A DNA stretch of 64,000 nucleotides from Nipponacmea schrenckii (taxonomy: Eukaryota > Mollusca > Gastropoda > Lottiidae), in assembly GCA_030562195.1 (NCBI GenBank), contig JAUJPP010000005.1, forward strand, positions 23,051,106-23,115,105. Direction: 5' to 3'. A program made the translations under genes and the position numbers. Shown piece after piece: positions 14,601-29,600 of this stretch. Within the stretch, counting starts at the first letter, position 1; each line of letters opens with the position of its first letter. The notes under the pieces were generated by a model. That model searched no databases. It was not told the origin of the DNA and was given only the letters and a program-made list of their open reading frames with translations.

Positions 14601-17600
14601 TACATTTTTAACAGTATTACAAGAATATTGTAAATATTAACAAAATACTAAATTTAAAGGTTATTCAATCCGATGCTTATCTCCGTTTTTTTCAACCATT
14701 TGAAAATTTTACTCAAAATGCAACCTCTCACCAATTTAAATATTGGCATGCACACTGCTCAGTACCGTTCCTACGATTCTATTTTTTTTATGTTATGAAA
14801 TTTTTAAGGTAATTTTATTGTAAAGCACATCTGAGCACATTCATGGAAGATCTGCTATATAAATACATTTTAATAATAATAATAATAATAATTAGAATTG
14901 CTTACAATTATGAACGTATTCAAGAGCCTTAAAATATTATGGAGGCTAAATTTGCAATGACCTACATCTAGACAATATATTGAATATCATTTGACCTAGT
15001 TTTCAAAGTCATAAAATAAATAGGTCACACCACCCGTAATGGTTAAAGATGGCGAAAATATGAAAATTGCCATTTTTTGCTGTATTTAAGTACACTTATC
15101 TCTATAAATTTTTTAAGTAAGCCAAATTAAAAAATACCTACTTGTAGACAATATATTTGACCTAATTTTCAAGGTCATAGATTAAGTGGGTCGCACCGTA
15201 GCCGTTAAAGCGACCTAATTTTGAAAAAATCGAAATATGAATAATTCGAAAAGAAATACGAAATTTAAGAATCGGTCTCCAAGAAAAGGTAGATAATGAT
15301 TCAATGTATCTATGTGCTAAATTCCATCGAAATCGGTCTATCAATAGTGTCTGAATTTCGGCTTTAAGAATTGTAACGAAAATTCAAAATGGCGGCCGAT
15401 ATGGCAGCTTGACCTTATTATTCACGTCAAATCGATTACTATTGACAAGTAATTTATAAAACAGTTTTCACTTTTCACCTAGCTGTTATAGACCGGAAGT
15501 TGCATGTTAAAAGTCACTCTGAGAATTGCTACACTAAAGTGTGAAATCATTATCCAGTATGCATTTTGAAGACAAGGGCCCTAAGTTGCAATCTTATATT
15601 TTCAATATAAAAGTTCTCCCTAGAGTGGTTAATAATTACCACCAGTTTTAAACACATTTGGTCAAATAACAAATACAGAATATCAATTTCTTATGGCTAT
15701 AGCTCATGTAAATTATGTTCTATTATTATTGTTATTTGGAAGATAATTCCATTGTTTGCAATAATAAACTGATCTCACATGATTTTTTTTTTTAACAATT
15801 TGGATCTTTAGCTAAAGAAAACACAACAGATTGGCCAATTTTTGTTAATATATGTCAAGAATGTGATTGTGGTGTGAGCATTATAAACTAATGTGAGTGA
15901 TACAAACAAATTAGTAGAAAGTGAACGATGGCTAAAATTGTTTTCAGTGTTGCAGCAAATACTAATATGACATAAAAAAAGTTATAATCATATTAATATT
16001 ATCTGATTTTTTACCTTTTTTATACAATTGCTGTACTTCATCAAATTCTTCTGGGTCATGTAACATAGCAAATGATGAACCCAGAATATCTTGTGGTAAA
16101 TATCCCAAAAGATTAACAGTGCTGAAATATATTTCATATTATAATGATACAGCTTCTTGCTTCAGATTAATAGAAATGGAGGAGGATAAAAATGATTTTT
16201 GTTCTCAATCAATTAAAAGAAACAGATAAAACAGTCGATCTTGTAATGAAATCTTCTATTTTATGTATTTCAAGTGTGCCAGCACAAAGTTAATATAGAA
16301 AGATACTCACTTTTTACTAATGTAGGTGATTTTACCCTGATTGGAATGTTGAATAGTAAACATACGATCAATATTCCTTCCCTCTATTAAAAAGAAAGAT
16401 AGTTTACCAGGCAAGGTAACATACGCCCCCACATCAGCATTGTTAAATCATTTTTTCTTTTGATTTATAGCATCTATATATACAAATAAAGCCTTCATTT
16501 AAATCATCAAATTCAAACTTGACCTCCATCTTGTCCATTCCAATGCTCACACCTCAAGTTTCATCAAATTTCATTGAAAATTATAGCTTCTATTGCACCT
16601 TCAATAAAACTTTGAAGTGATTTACTCTTTCAAGGGCAATAACTCAAAAACTGTTTATTGAATATTGAAGAATCAGCAAATTCGAAAATGACTGTCATCT
16701 TATCAATTTCAATGCTCATTCTAATTTTGATCAAAATCTATTAAAAATTGTAGCTTCTATAGCATCCACAACAAATATAAAGCCAGGGACAATTAATCAA
16801 AAACTGTTTTTTGAAATATTGTCAGATTCAAACTTGACCACGATTTTATCAATTCCAATGCCCACACCACATTTCCATTAAAAATTGTAGCTTATATTGT
16901 ACCCATAATAAATGTTGTTGGACAGATTGACACATATTCAGTAGATTTTCAACAGCAACTATCTGATTTTCAATGTTTATAGTGTATAACAAATGTTATG
17001 TATATCAAATTTAAATTTCAGATTTAATGAAACTATAAACATGCAAGCTTCATCTACAATAGTAAAGCCATATCAAATTTTTTCTTTTCTTCGGGATATT
17101 TGAAAAAAAAGATAGCTTGCCAGGCAGGGTAATATATGCCTACTGTCAGCATAGAAATTGAATAATTAATTAGGCAATAACTAAAAAAAATTTATTGAAT
17201 GTTTTTTCAATGCCATTGCTCACACAAAATATCATCAAAAGCCTTTGAAACCTGCAGCTTCTATGCACCCATAATACCATTTTGATGCAAGTTAACTCAG
17301 TCAAAGGCAATAACTCAAAAAGTGTTCATGGGAAATCCTCAAATTCAAACTTGACAACCATCTTATCACTTTCAATACTCATACCGAGTTTCATCAAAAT
17401 CCTTTGAAAACTGAAGCTTCTTATTACAATGACAATAGAATTTTGACACAATTTAATTAAGTCAAGGACAATAACTCAAAACCGTTCATTGAAAATTGTC
17501 AAATTCAAACTTGACTGAGGTCTAATTAATTCCAATGCTCACACCAAGTTTCATCAAAAATCCATTGAAAATTGTAGTCTCTATTTTACTTACAATAAAA

Positions 17601-20600
17601 TTTTTACGCATTTTTACTAAGTCAAGGGCAATAACTAAAAAATCATTCATCAAAAAAATTGTCAATTCTGAACATGGCTGCCATCTTATCAATTTCAATA
17701 CACAAATCAAGTTTCATCAAAATCCATTGAATTGTATCTTCTATTGCACCCACAATAAAATATTTACCCAATTTTACTTAGTCAAGGGCAATTATTCATA
17801 AACTGTTAATCGAAAAATCGTCAAATTCGAACTTGACCACAGCCTTATCAATTGCAATGCTCATACCAAGTTTCATTCAAATCCATTGAAAATTGTAGCC
17901 AAGTTTCATTCAAGTCCATTGAAAATTGTAGCTCAATTTGTAGTAAATACTTTACCTTCTGTATAAGCTGAAACACAGGGTTGTAGTTCCATCGAAAAAC
18001 ACTTCTCAACACCTTCAGCAAATGTCCAACAAGGACTCACTTTACCCTTTCTTTTTTTCATTATTACTTTGGCTTTCAATGGCATGTAATCAGGTCCTTT
18101 AAAATCATAGCCACTTGATAAGGACTGGTAACATCTTAAAAGATATAAAAACATAATAAGATACTACTGGATACAGAAAGGGGTTTTATGATATAGCATA
18201 TCCTGATTATAAAAAGGAACAGATATACCCTACTATACAGTGATCATTCCAATAAATATACAGGTACATGTAATATAAATATTCAAATTAGAGCTATCTA
18301 TATCTCAAAATTGCTAATGTATATTTACCATAAAAATTAAATTATCAGAATGAAATGGATGATATTTATTTAGATTAAATAGATGAATTCTAGAATATAT
18401 ATTGGTTACATATTTACAAGAACTAAGATAGCTTGCAGGCAAGGTAATATATGCCCACTGGCAGCATTGAATTTGAATAAAAAAAAAAAATACAGTTTCA
18501 AATGATATATTCAACCTTCAGTCATGCACTTCTTATTTGGGGTGAAATATGTACAATATTACAAAGTCAGGAATTGTAGGATTCATACTTAGAACAAACA
18601 ATTTCAGCAAGTTTTGTCAAAATCATAAAGAATTACACATCACAAGGGCAATATACATAATATTTTTTCTATTTCGCTGATTTTCAATAGGGTTTATTCT
18701 TGGGTGATTATATATACTCGCACAAAGTTAAGTCGAAATTCATAATGTATAGTGCCTTCGAGACTGACAGACATAAATTGGTGATGGCAATATAAGCTCC
18801 ACACTTCATGTGAAAATTCTGAATGAAGATGAGAGTTGAACAAATGGGGCATGGAGATAATCAAATACCTTTCAATAGTTCATGACAACTAGTTACATGT
18901 TAAAGGGTTTCAACAAGACATCTTCCTTACATTAAAGTTCAAACCAACAATTGTGTTGGTTTTTTGACTCCATGAGGAAGTGTGTGTTTAGACACATGAA
19001 ACATTGGAGGAATAATGATTTAGTTTGACAGAAGTTTTATTTTCTAAAGCCACACTTCATGTGGGCGTATAAAAAATGTACTGTTTTGATATTGATAAGT
19101 AGCACTTAAGAAAACTATATATTTTCAGGTATATGTTTCTAAAAGCTCTCCTGGTAATATGTTTCTAAAAGTAAGACAATTAATACTTGCCTCATTCGAA
19201 TATAGAATGGTTTGATTTTGCACATATCTCCTAAAATAAACAAACAATCAATATATATACATGTGAAAGTACAGTTTTAACATCAGAATAGAAAACATAA
19301 GTTGGTTGATTTGATTTATATGCCAATGTCTGATACAAGTTGGTCTGATTATCTGATATTACTTTGCTTATGGTATCACATGTCACTAGATGGACATTGT
19401 CTCCTTGCTGACTAGAATGTATACAAAACAAATATGACACTTGAATTGCTGACAATTATGAACATATTCGACAACCTTAGAATATTATGGAGCTCAAATT
19501 TGCAATTGCCAACATCTAGGCAATATATTGAATTTCATATGACCTAGTTTTCAAAGTGATAAACTCATTAGGTTACACCTTCTGTGGCTTAAGATGGCCA
19601 CAAATATGAAATTTTTCCTACGTTTAAGTACAAATATCTCTTATGGATGGTCCATTGGCCGAGAGGTCTCGATGGTTGACATGTATTGCTGGCGATTAGG
19701 TGCCTGACTCTGAGATCGCTGGTTCGGAACCCGTTCGGGTCTCAGCCAATTTTCAGCACGAGAATCTGTGCTATACCAAGAAAGTGTTATCCCAAAAACG
19801 AAAAAATTGTTGCAACACCACTTTCTAAATGACATTAAATCACCTCACCTACAAATATCTCTGTGAATTTTTTTAAGTAGGACAAATTAAAAAATACCTT
19901 CATGTAAGCTTAGCCAATATTATGAACATTATTTGACCTTATTTTTAAGGTCATAGATTAAGTGGGTCAACCCTTCCGTAGGCGCTAAAGTGACCTAACT
20001 TGAAAAAATTTCAAATTCAAATATTTCGTAAAAAATATTCTTAATTCAAAAATCGCTCTTCTGAGAAATGTGGCCAATGATTAAATGTATCCATGTTCTC
20101 AACTTCATCGAAATTGGTCTATCAACAGTGCCTGAATTAGGACTTGAAAAATGGTAACAAAAATTCAAAATGGCGGCCAATATGACAGCTGGAGCAAATT
20201 TTTTAGGTCATATCGATTACTATTTACAACTTATTCATAAAACTGTTTGCACTTTTCACCTAGCTGTTATAGACTGGAAGTTACGTAATTACGTCATTTG
20301 AGACCGAACTGGAAGTTGAAATTTGTTTTTCCAAATTTGGTTAAATTTGATATCATATCGCCTTTCAACTGGTAAAGTTTTAAAATCCCACCAATTAAAT
20401 TTAATGAGAAATCAGGGTTTGAATTTTTTTTCCGATGACTGTTAAATTTTAAATTGAAAATCCAATCGCATAAAACCTATAATTGTTAGTTGACAAATAC
20501 TATGAAGTTTTCAAATATGAAAATCTGATCAAAAGCAAACTGACAATAAAGATGTGAGAGCAAAAAAACTTCAATTTCCAGTTCTCACTTCCGGTCGGAG

Positions 20601-23600
20601 ACAGAACTTTCTTTTTTGTTTTATTTGACAATATTATTCTAAGGTCACCTATGAAGCCAAAATGTCAGTACCTCTTACCAGTTCATCTGCAATCTCGTCC
20701 GAGAATAGCAAAATAAAAAAATCCGAACAATTACAATATGTTTTTGACTACATCGTCGAAATACGTAATATAATAGTTGTACTAACCAAGATCTTCTTTG
20801 GTAAGTAATGGTTGTAAACTACTGGATAAAGTTGGTACATCCTTCTTTAAAACAAATCCATTAAAACAACGTCCCTTCCAACTATTCTATAATTAGATGC
20901 AACACAAATATTGACATAAATGTAACACAAAAATTGACATATTTGTAACACAAAAATTGACATAGATGTATATGACTATTTGATGTATGGATTTGGTTAT
21001 AAAGAATTAATTAATTTCAATAGTTATAAGCTACTCAGGAGAGTAAACATTCTTTACCAAATATGAGAAAAGTCAGTGTGATCTACCAGCTTAGTATTAA
21101 TCAAATACAATACCCTAATATTTCATATAATTTCCATTGTATTTAACTTTCATTAAAGGATATGTGAAAAGAAATATGAAAATCGTTGAATTTGATCAAA
21201 AGCATTTATTTTTAAAAGTAAACTAACATATCTATCAATTCCAACAAATTTTTTTTTTTCAAAAAACGTTTAGAGTAGAAAAAAAGGCTTTCAAAGTAGG
21301 CTTCTTTAGCATGAGTCGAACGTTAATGAGCTAGGCGATCACGTGACCGCATGACGTCAGAGATGCCCAACTAAAATAAAAACAAATGGAGAACTAAGCC
21401 TAGCTAATATTATTATAACCTTCGGGAGTTTAGCGCTTTAATTTCTGATCATATGTGGGCAATGGAGGATTTATCAGCTGGTATAGAGTCATTAGAAATT
21501 AAGCCATATCAATTCGAACCATTAAAACGCTCCATATCTGACGAAACTGCCAAGCTTTCAGACTCCCCCCAGTCGGATTCTTCCGATCCATCAGAACTTG
21601 ACACAGATACGGAAGAAGAGGATGATCCCCGTCTTGGAAATACGACATGGTAGGCAAAAACTTTTCACAAACTCTTTTAAATTGGCTCTCAACAATAAAA
21701 TTGATCGGAAGAGGCCTTTGCTGATTCAAATTCGTAGTAGGCCTATAGGTTCTTTTTTTTTATCTTCATTACGACAGTTGCCGTTCAGTGCAGTGGCTAA
21801 AAACCACGTCGTGGTAAATATAATTAGGCTAGGCCTTGTTGCGATTTTCATAAAATTTTGAAGTTAGAAGAGTACAGTCGGCATTTTCATGGGTTGATTT
21901 TGATCTTGAATATTTGTAAAGAGCCTTCAGAAGTACCAGAAATGTAGGCCTACGTAAATTGCATCAGGCATATTCGAAATTTCTCCTTTGGCTTTACTGC
22001 CTTTAGGATAATTTGAATAGGCCTACTAGGCTACCGTTTTCACACCTAGCTGGCACTTTTAAAATCAAATCATTGTAATATTGCAGTGGAAATCTCGACT
22101 AGGCTTATATAGCGGGATAATTGCTTTCGTTTGCAATCTGCGTGTGTGTGCTGTTGTGTGCTAATATAAAATGTTACCACGCTGTGGAAAAGAGCCACTG
22201 CCACAAATAAATGGCGTTACATAATTTGTTCTAAAATGGGGAACTCGCCACTAAAGTCTTTAAAAGATCTTATTCACATCCCACAATTTTGTTTCGGGAC
22301 ATGTTATACATTATTTAAAGAGGCATAAGTGAATAATTTTCTGGAAACTGTAATTTAGAGCCGAATTTATCATTATGGACGTAGGCCTTTTTCTCACTGA
22401 TAGGCCGAGGAGGGTAAAAAATTGACAATACTATGCCACAGATAACTCGGATTAACTTAGCCCATGTACGTTCCTTTTACTTTATAAGATCTAGGCCTAC
22501 TCATTTCTTCTTCAGTTCAATCTTCAACATTCGTAGGTGTAAGTCAGAATTTTGAAACTCACCTGCAACCTTTGCCTCTTGGCAAAAGCCCCTCCACCTT
22601 TTCGACGATCGCCTCTTTTGTTTTTCTGGTCAATGCTGGCATGAGGCCTAAGTGGTTCACGAAAAATGGTTGGCACGGCACCTGCCTTGAGCTTTGGATT
22701 GGCGTTCACATATCCATATTGGGCTAGTAAGACTGGGTTCCGGTCATACGCATCGTCTGCAAAATGATCGGAACACAGCCTGGAATATTTAGTGGGGGAA
22801 AAATTCTTCCGCTTCAGTTTGACAATCCAAGTTTTCACAAGATGTTCATCTTTAGGAAAGCGGAACATATGAACACCAGAGCCCTTTCCTCCGCGATTAT
22901 TACAGCCATAGGCCACACACTGCGGCATAACGTCAATGTAAACAATATGGCGGGTGAATTAGATTGGGCATCTCTGACGTCATTTACAAAAGGTCACGGA
23001 AACGACCTTTCATTTTTGCATATTTCAGACCTGTGTTTTTAAAAGGATTTTTAGCTATTTTAGAATTATTTCTAATTTTTTTTATTGGTTGCAATCGATA
23101 GATGAATGATTTTACTTTTCAAATAGGTGGTTTCAAGCCTTTTTTGAAAATCTCTTCACATAGTATTTAACTTCCTTTAAACTATGAGCTTTGTTTACTG
23201 GCTTATATCATTGACAAGGATAATGATGGTATAGAGGTCAACATCAGTTCTGACAATAAGCTGATTATATTTACCCTAGGAAAATCAAGTTTCCTTGTTA
23301 ATTCTTCTGACACTTCAAACACTATCATATTATCACATGTTAATGTGACTATCAAACCCTAGAAATAAAAGTAGGAAATGAGATTTACTCTTTCAAATAT
23401 CATGATAACATGCTTAAATTCATATACAGCAACTGATTAAACTTTAGCAGCTTTTGAAAACTTTTGAATAAGATAGCTTGCCAGGCAAGGTAATATATAA
23501 TAACGATATAGTTATGAATAAAACATAAGCTTCGAAAATTATCGGATCATCATTAAATGTAATAGTGCACATCTTCAAAATGAAATCTACACTCATAAAC

Positions 23601-26600
23601 AATCAATCAAAAGAATACATAGAGAATTGTAGCCTGTAGAGTGAGCACGAGTTGATACCTATAAGTAACAGAGTGAAAAGAGCTAAGTCAAACACGATAT
23701 TTCACTGAAAAATTATCTGATCATCACAAAAATCAATAGGGATCATCTTCATAATGACACTGACCAACGAAATCAAAATCAAAAGGATCCATAAAGAATT
23801 GTAGCGTGTAGAGTGAGCACGAGTTGCACCCTATACCTAATGCAGTGAAAAATGCTAAGTCAGACGCGATATTTCGGTGAAAAATTATCTGATCATCACG
23901 AAAATCAATAGGGATCATCTTCATACTGACACTGACCCACAAAATAAAAATCAAAAGAAAAAAACGCTAAGTCAGACTCAATATTTCTATTAAAGATAGC
24001 TTGCCAGGCAAGGTAACATACGCCCACTGGCAGCATTGAATTTGAAAAATAAATAGAGCAATAACTCAAAAAACATTCACTGAATTAATATTGAAGAAAA
24101 CTGTTCATGGAAAATTGTCAATTTAGAACTTGACCACCATCTTATCTATTTCAATACTCATACCAAGTTTCATCAAATCTATTAAAAAATTGTAGCTTAT
24201 TTTGCACCCACAAATATTTTTGACGCAATTTTACTAAGTCAAGGGCAATAACCCAAAAACCATTTGTTAAAAAAAGTCAAACTTGACTAATGTCTTATCA
24301 ATTCTGATGCTTCCATCAAAATCCTTTGAAAATTAAAGCTTCTTATTGCAACCACAATAGAATTTTGACGCAATTTTACTAAGTCAAGGCAATAACTTAA
24401 AACAATTCATTGAAAAACTGTCAAATTCAAACTTGACTGAGGCCTAATCAATTCCAATGCTCACACCAAGTTTCATCAACATCCTCTGAAAATTGGAGGA
24501 TTTATTGCATTGAAACTAAAATTTTGACAAGATTTTTCTAAGTAAAGGGCAATAACTCAAAAACCGTTCATGCGATAATTTCCATTTTCGAACTTGACTG
24601 AGATATCATCAATATATACATGTATACCAAGTTTCATTAAGATCGGATAAAAACTGTAGCTTCTATTGTGGATACAACCCGAATTTGACGCGCTTTTACT
24701 AAGTCAAGGGCGATAACTCAAAAACCGCTCATGTGATAATTTCCATTTTCTAACTTGACCGAGATATCCTTAATATATACATGTATACCAAGTTTCATTA
24801 AGATCGGATAAAAACTGTAGCCTCTATTGTGGATACAACCCAAATTTGACGTGTTTTTACTAAGTCAAGGGCGATAACTCAAAAACCGCTCATGCGATTA
24901 TTTCTATTTTCGAACTTGACCGAGATATCATCAATATATACATGTATACCAAGTTTCATTTAGATCGGATAAAAACTGTAGCCTCTATTGTGGATACAAC
25001 CCAAATTTGACGCATTTTTACTAAGTCAAGGGCAATAACTCAAAAACCGTTCATGCGATAATTTCCATTTTCGAACTTGACTGAGATATCATCAATATAT
25101 ACATGTATACCAAGTTTCATTAAGATCGGATAAAAACTGTAGCCTCTATCGTGGATACAACAAATGTTGACGGACGGGGCAACGGCAATATACGTCCACA
25201 TTTCCATGTGGGCGTATAAAAATTATCCAATCATCACCAAAATCGATAGGGATCATCTTCATAATGACACTGACCCACAAAATAAAAGTCAAAAGAATCC
25301 TTGAAGAATTGTAGCCTGTAGAGTGAGCATGAGGTAATTGTGAACGGACGGACAGACGGACCGGCAGACGGGTGGATGGACAGACGGACGGACCGACCGA
25401 CAGGGTGATTACAATAGTGCCCATACTTTCGTGTGGGCTTATAAAAATCAAAAGAAATCCATAAAGAATTGTAGCGTGTAGAGTGAGCACGAGTTGCACC
25501 CTATAGCTAATGAAGTGAAAAACGCTAAATCAGACGCGATATTTCGGTGAAAAATTATCCGATCATCACGAAAAACGATAGGGATCATCTTCATAATGAC
25601 ACTAACCCACAAAATCAAAATCAAAAGAATCCATAAAGAATTGTTGCCTGTAGAGTGAGCACAAGTTGCACCCTGTAGCTAATGAAGTGAAAAACGCTAA
25701 GTCAGACGCGGTATTTCTATGAAAAATTATCTGATCATCACCAAAATCGATAGGGATCATATTCATAATGACAATGACCCACAAAATAAAAATCAAAAGA
25801 ATCCATAATTAATTGTTGCCTGTAGAGTGAGCATGAGTTTCACCCTATAGGTAATGGATAATCTGAAAACTCAGATTTTTGTGATTTTGGAAATGTTTTG
25901 GTCATTTTCTGACGTTTCCGGCAATTATTGGAAAATGCTTTTTTTTCTACCTACCTACCAATTTTCCTTCTTTTTTTTTTCAAGATGTCAGCCAAACGAT
26001 TAAGAATTTACATAGGCGGCAAATGTTAAAAATATAAATAGTAATAGAACAAACTCTATGGAATTACAAGTTTGCAAAGTTTTTCAAAAAATAATCCGAA
26101 AACTCTGATTTTTGTGATTTTGGACTTTTTTCGGTCATTTTCGGATGATTCTGAATTTTGACCAAATTCAGTACAAAAATTCATAATTTTCGAATTCACA
26201 AATTTCTGAAACTGCAGATTCTTAAAAATTTATGAGATTTCCGCTACAGTATTTCTGGTTTGAGCCAGAGATCTCGAAATATATTTAATGGGTAATTCAG
26301 CAGTCAGAAATATTTGACCCAAATCAAAAAATTGTCTAACTATTACAGTTTTTGCTGGGTACTTTACCATAACGAAAAAAAAATAAATAAAAAAAATAAT
26401 GAGAACAATTAATACGGTAATAAATTAGTAGTCTCAAAAGAATTCTAGACCTGTTCGTAACAGTTCTGCAGCTTCCGAGCTATCTAGAATTTGTTACATT
26501 ATACTGGCTGTCATTTAAAGGGGCACAACCTTGATATTTAGGGGTCGTTTTGGGCCTTTGTTACATTTAAACAGTCCTCAGAAATACTCAAGCTCTAAGA

Positions 26601-29600
26601 AAATCGCAAAATACCTCAAACAAAAAATTTCACTTTTTTTTTTTCGTGCTGTACGCAGCTGGTCTCGAGTCAGTCTGAAAATTGTGTGTCCTGTTGACGA
26701 AGTCTACAATTGAAATTGCTTTGTAGTCTATTTATATAGATGACCGCTATTGCACGACGGGAAGGATAACTCTTTGATTTTCAAGACGAATCGTTTTCCA
26801 ATATGGCGGGACTTTCCTAATATCTTAAGACATTATGATTTTTCAAACACGGATAATTATTGATACACATGGATTTGAAGGCTCAAATTTCAAAGGTAAG
26901 CTCTGTAGACTATTTCTGATTAGCTAAGCAAAAGATTTCATGTGTTTGAGGCTGTCGGATGATTGTCCGAAACAAATCAAGCCTGGGCCGCTTTAAGGAG
27001 AAAATGTAGATTTTATTTTTGGGTCTATTTGGCGAGATAATTTATTCATTATTTTACACGTGACAATTTAAAGTGTAAATAGACTGGCAATTATCAATGT
27101 TTATAATATTTGAGCTTAATCACAATGTTCAAATTTTGCTTTTAAGTTAAATAGAACTAAAAAAAAAAAAAATACGAATGTTAAAATAGCTTTTTTTCTA
27201 CTAGGCGTATTTTCAACAGTTTTCGGTCTATAGCTAAAATAAAGATATTGTTAGAAAGCTGGTGAAAAGCACATTACAATCATGTCAATTAGAATGTTGC
27301 TAAGAGTCTTGTTTATGCAATATGATCATACGAGAAATATTCAAATTACCCATTTTCAGAGCCCTATTAAACCAAAGGTTTTTTACCAAAATTAGAAAAC
27401 GAGGTTTCATATGAAACTTTAGACAATGCAGATGATTGTGCAGAAAAATAAGGGCTGCAGAAGGTTAAGTTCAAAAGTTATTGACTTTCAAACAGAGGCC
27501 TATACTTAAAAACCTAGGCAGGACCTAGTTCAACGACAAATTTGAAATTGAAAAAAATGCCATTAGAGGACCTAGATAATTATTAAAATTATATTTTAAA
27601 ACAAGTTTGAAAAAAATCAAATTAAAAATGGCGGACGAGTAGTGTTTTTCTGATAATTTGCATATTTTAAGATGGCGGCCAAACGGTTAGGAGTTTGTAT
27701 ATACGGCAAACATACAAAAAGAAGATATTGATGGTACTAATTCTGTGGAATAACAAATTTGAATGTTTTTGCTTCTGATTTTTGTGACTTTTGACATTTT
27801 TGGGTCATTCTCGGACATTTCTGGCTAATTTTGGAAAATGTTTTTTCCAAATCTAAATTGATAATTTCTACTCATCTACCAATTTTTGTGAAAAAATAAA
27901 GAAGTTTGAATTTTGGCCAAAATTCAATACAAATAGATATCTGAAAAATTTTTCAATCACGATTTTCTGAAACTGCAGATTGCTTGGAAGTTCTCTCAAG
28001 AATACACACAAAAGTTTTGAGGTAAATCGAACAAAAAATAGGCATTTTATAGGCCATACCGCTTCCAGTTGGAGTCTGGTGTCTCGAAATACATTTAAAG
28101 TCTGAGCACTAGGTCTGGAGTGTCTGGCGCAGAGCCAAAAATCTTCTAAGTATTTCAGTTTTTGCTGGAAACTGTGACCACAATTACGAAAAAAGAAAAA
28201 TCATAAAAATATCCAAAAAACTAACCAAAACAATACAGTTTTGAGCTTAACTCGAAAGCTGTAAAAAGTACAAGTACATTGAAAAAGATTAAAAATCATA
28301 ATTCTGTTGTCACAAGCTTTCATCACGATTTAGTTGTACTATATGGCATTATAGTTTAATATCATTATAAAACATAATTTTAAAATGTAGAAATTTTGTT
28401 CTTTCTTTCTTTTACATTTTATAATAACATACATGTATATGTATTATTTTTGGAACAATTGGTTCTAACAGGCTTGAGTTTTTCGTTTGATTGAAATGAC
28501 AGGTAACATAACCTCTAGGCAGCATCGGAAATAGATGATTAAGAGCAATCAAAACAAGATCCACTTGTGGCACAGAGTGGGACTTTGATAACGTCGCAAA
28601 TTGCAACCAACAGGCCGAAACATCTGATTTTCTGGGAGAAACTGGCCAAAGCGATGAGGTATCTGTGAAAATACTGCAAAATGTACTTTTATTTTCATTC
28701 AAAAAATTCCATTTTCATTTTAAAAACTTTAATTATACATCGTTGGAAAGAGGACAAAAAGCGTCTAAAGAATCTGAAAAAAATAACCCTCTAAATTAAT
28801 TAGGTCACGCTCTAGAGCAGTCTAAAGATGTGAATTTTGCCGTTTTCGGATAGCTATAAAACCTGAAGTAGATGTCAGAGGTCAAAGTATTGATAGATAG
28901 ACAAGGTCAATGACCTTTGACCTACTAAAGGTCAAGGTCACCAGAGGTCAAGGTCACTAGAAAAAAGCCTCCAAACTTTGCAAAAATGCAAAAGCGAAAA
29001 TCAAAATTCAGCTCCCACAGTTTTTTTTTCGTAATCAATTGATTCTACGAGAAATGCAAACTTTACGCAAATGGCACTTAACCCACAGGCCCCATTTTGA
29101 GTTATACAAAAAAAAGTGACATTTCAAGATGGCGCCCAAAGAATTACTTTTGGTCTGGATATTTTTTAAAAACGGCCAGTTTTTTGCAAAAGATATTGTT
29201 CAGCACAAGTTTCAATGACCTATGACAATTGGACCGGAAGTGGTTCGGAAAACGGAAGATTGAACCCATTTTAAGCATAAACCGGAAGTCGCACAAAAAG
29301 TTTTAATACCACTTTGTTCAGATTTATAATCTCTCTTTGCACCAAAAATTTGAACTCAATCGGACAAAAATTTTAAAAAAACTAAAGAAATTTGAAATTT
29401 TTTTATTGCTATTCTATTGGATATTATGTAGATTCTGAAAATGAAACCTGAGCAAAATCGGTTGACAATTAAGCCTTCTAGAGCCGAAAAACTACTTTTT
29501 GGAATGGTTGCACAGTGGCATTTATGGTTTTGCAAAAATGTTTAATTTTAAGCCTATACACAACGTTACCACTACAGAAGATTTAGGAAAATTGAATGGT

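Noticed and set aside
19641..19760. A genuine tRNA gene
   Set aside because: A and B boxes exist, but the arms do not pair into a clean cloverleaf by eye, and a non-tRNA tail follows as in SINEs.
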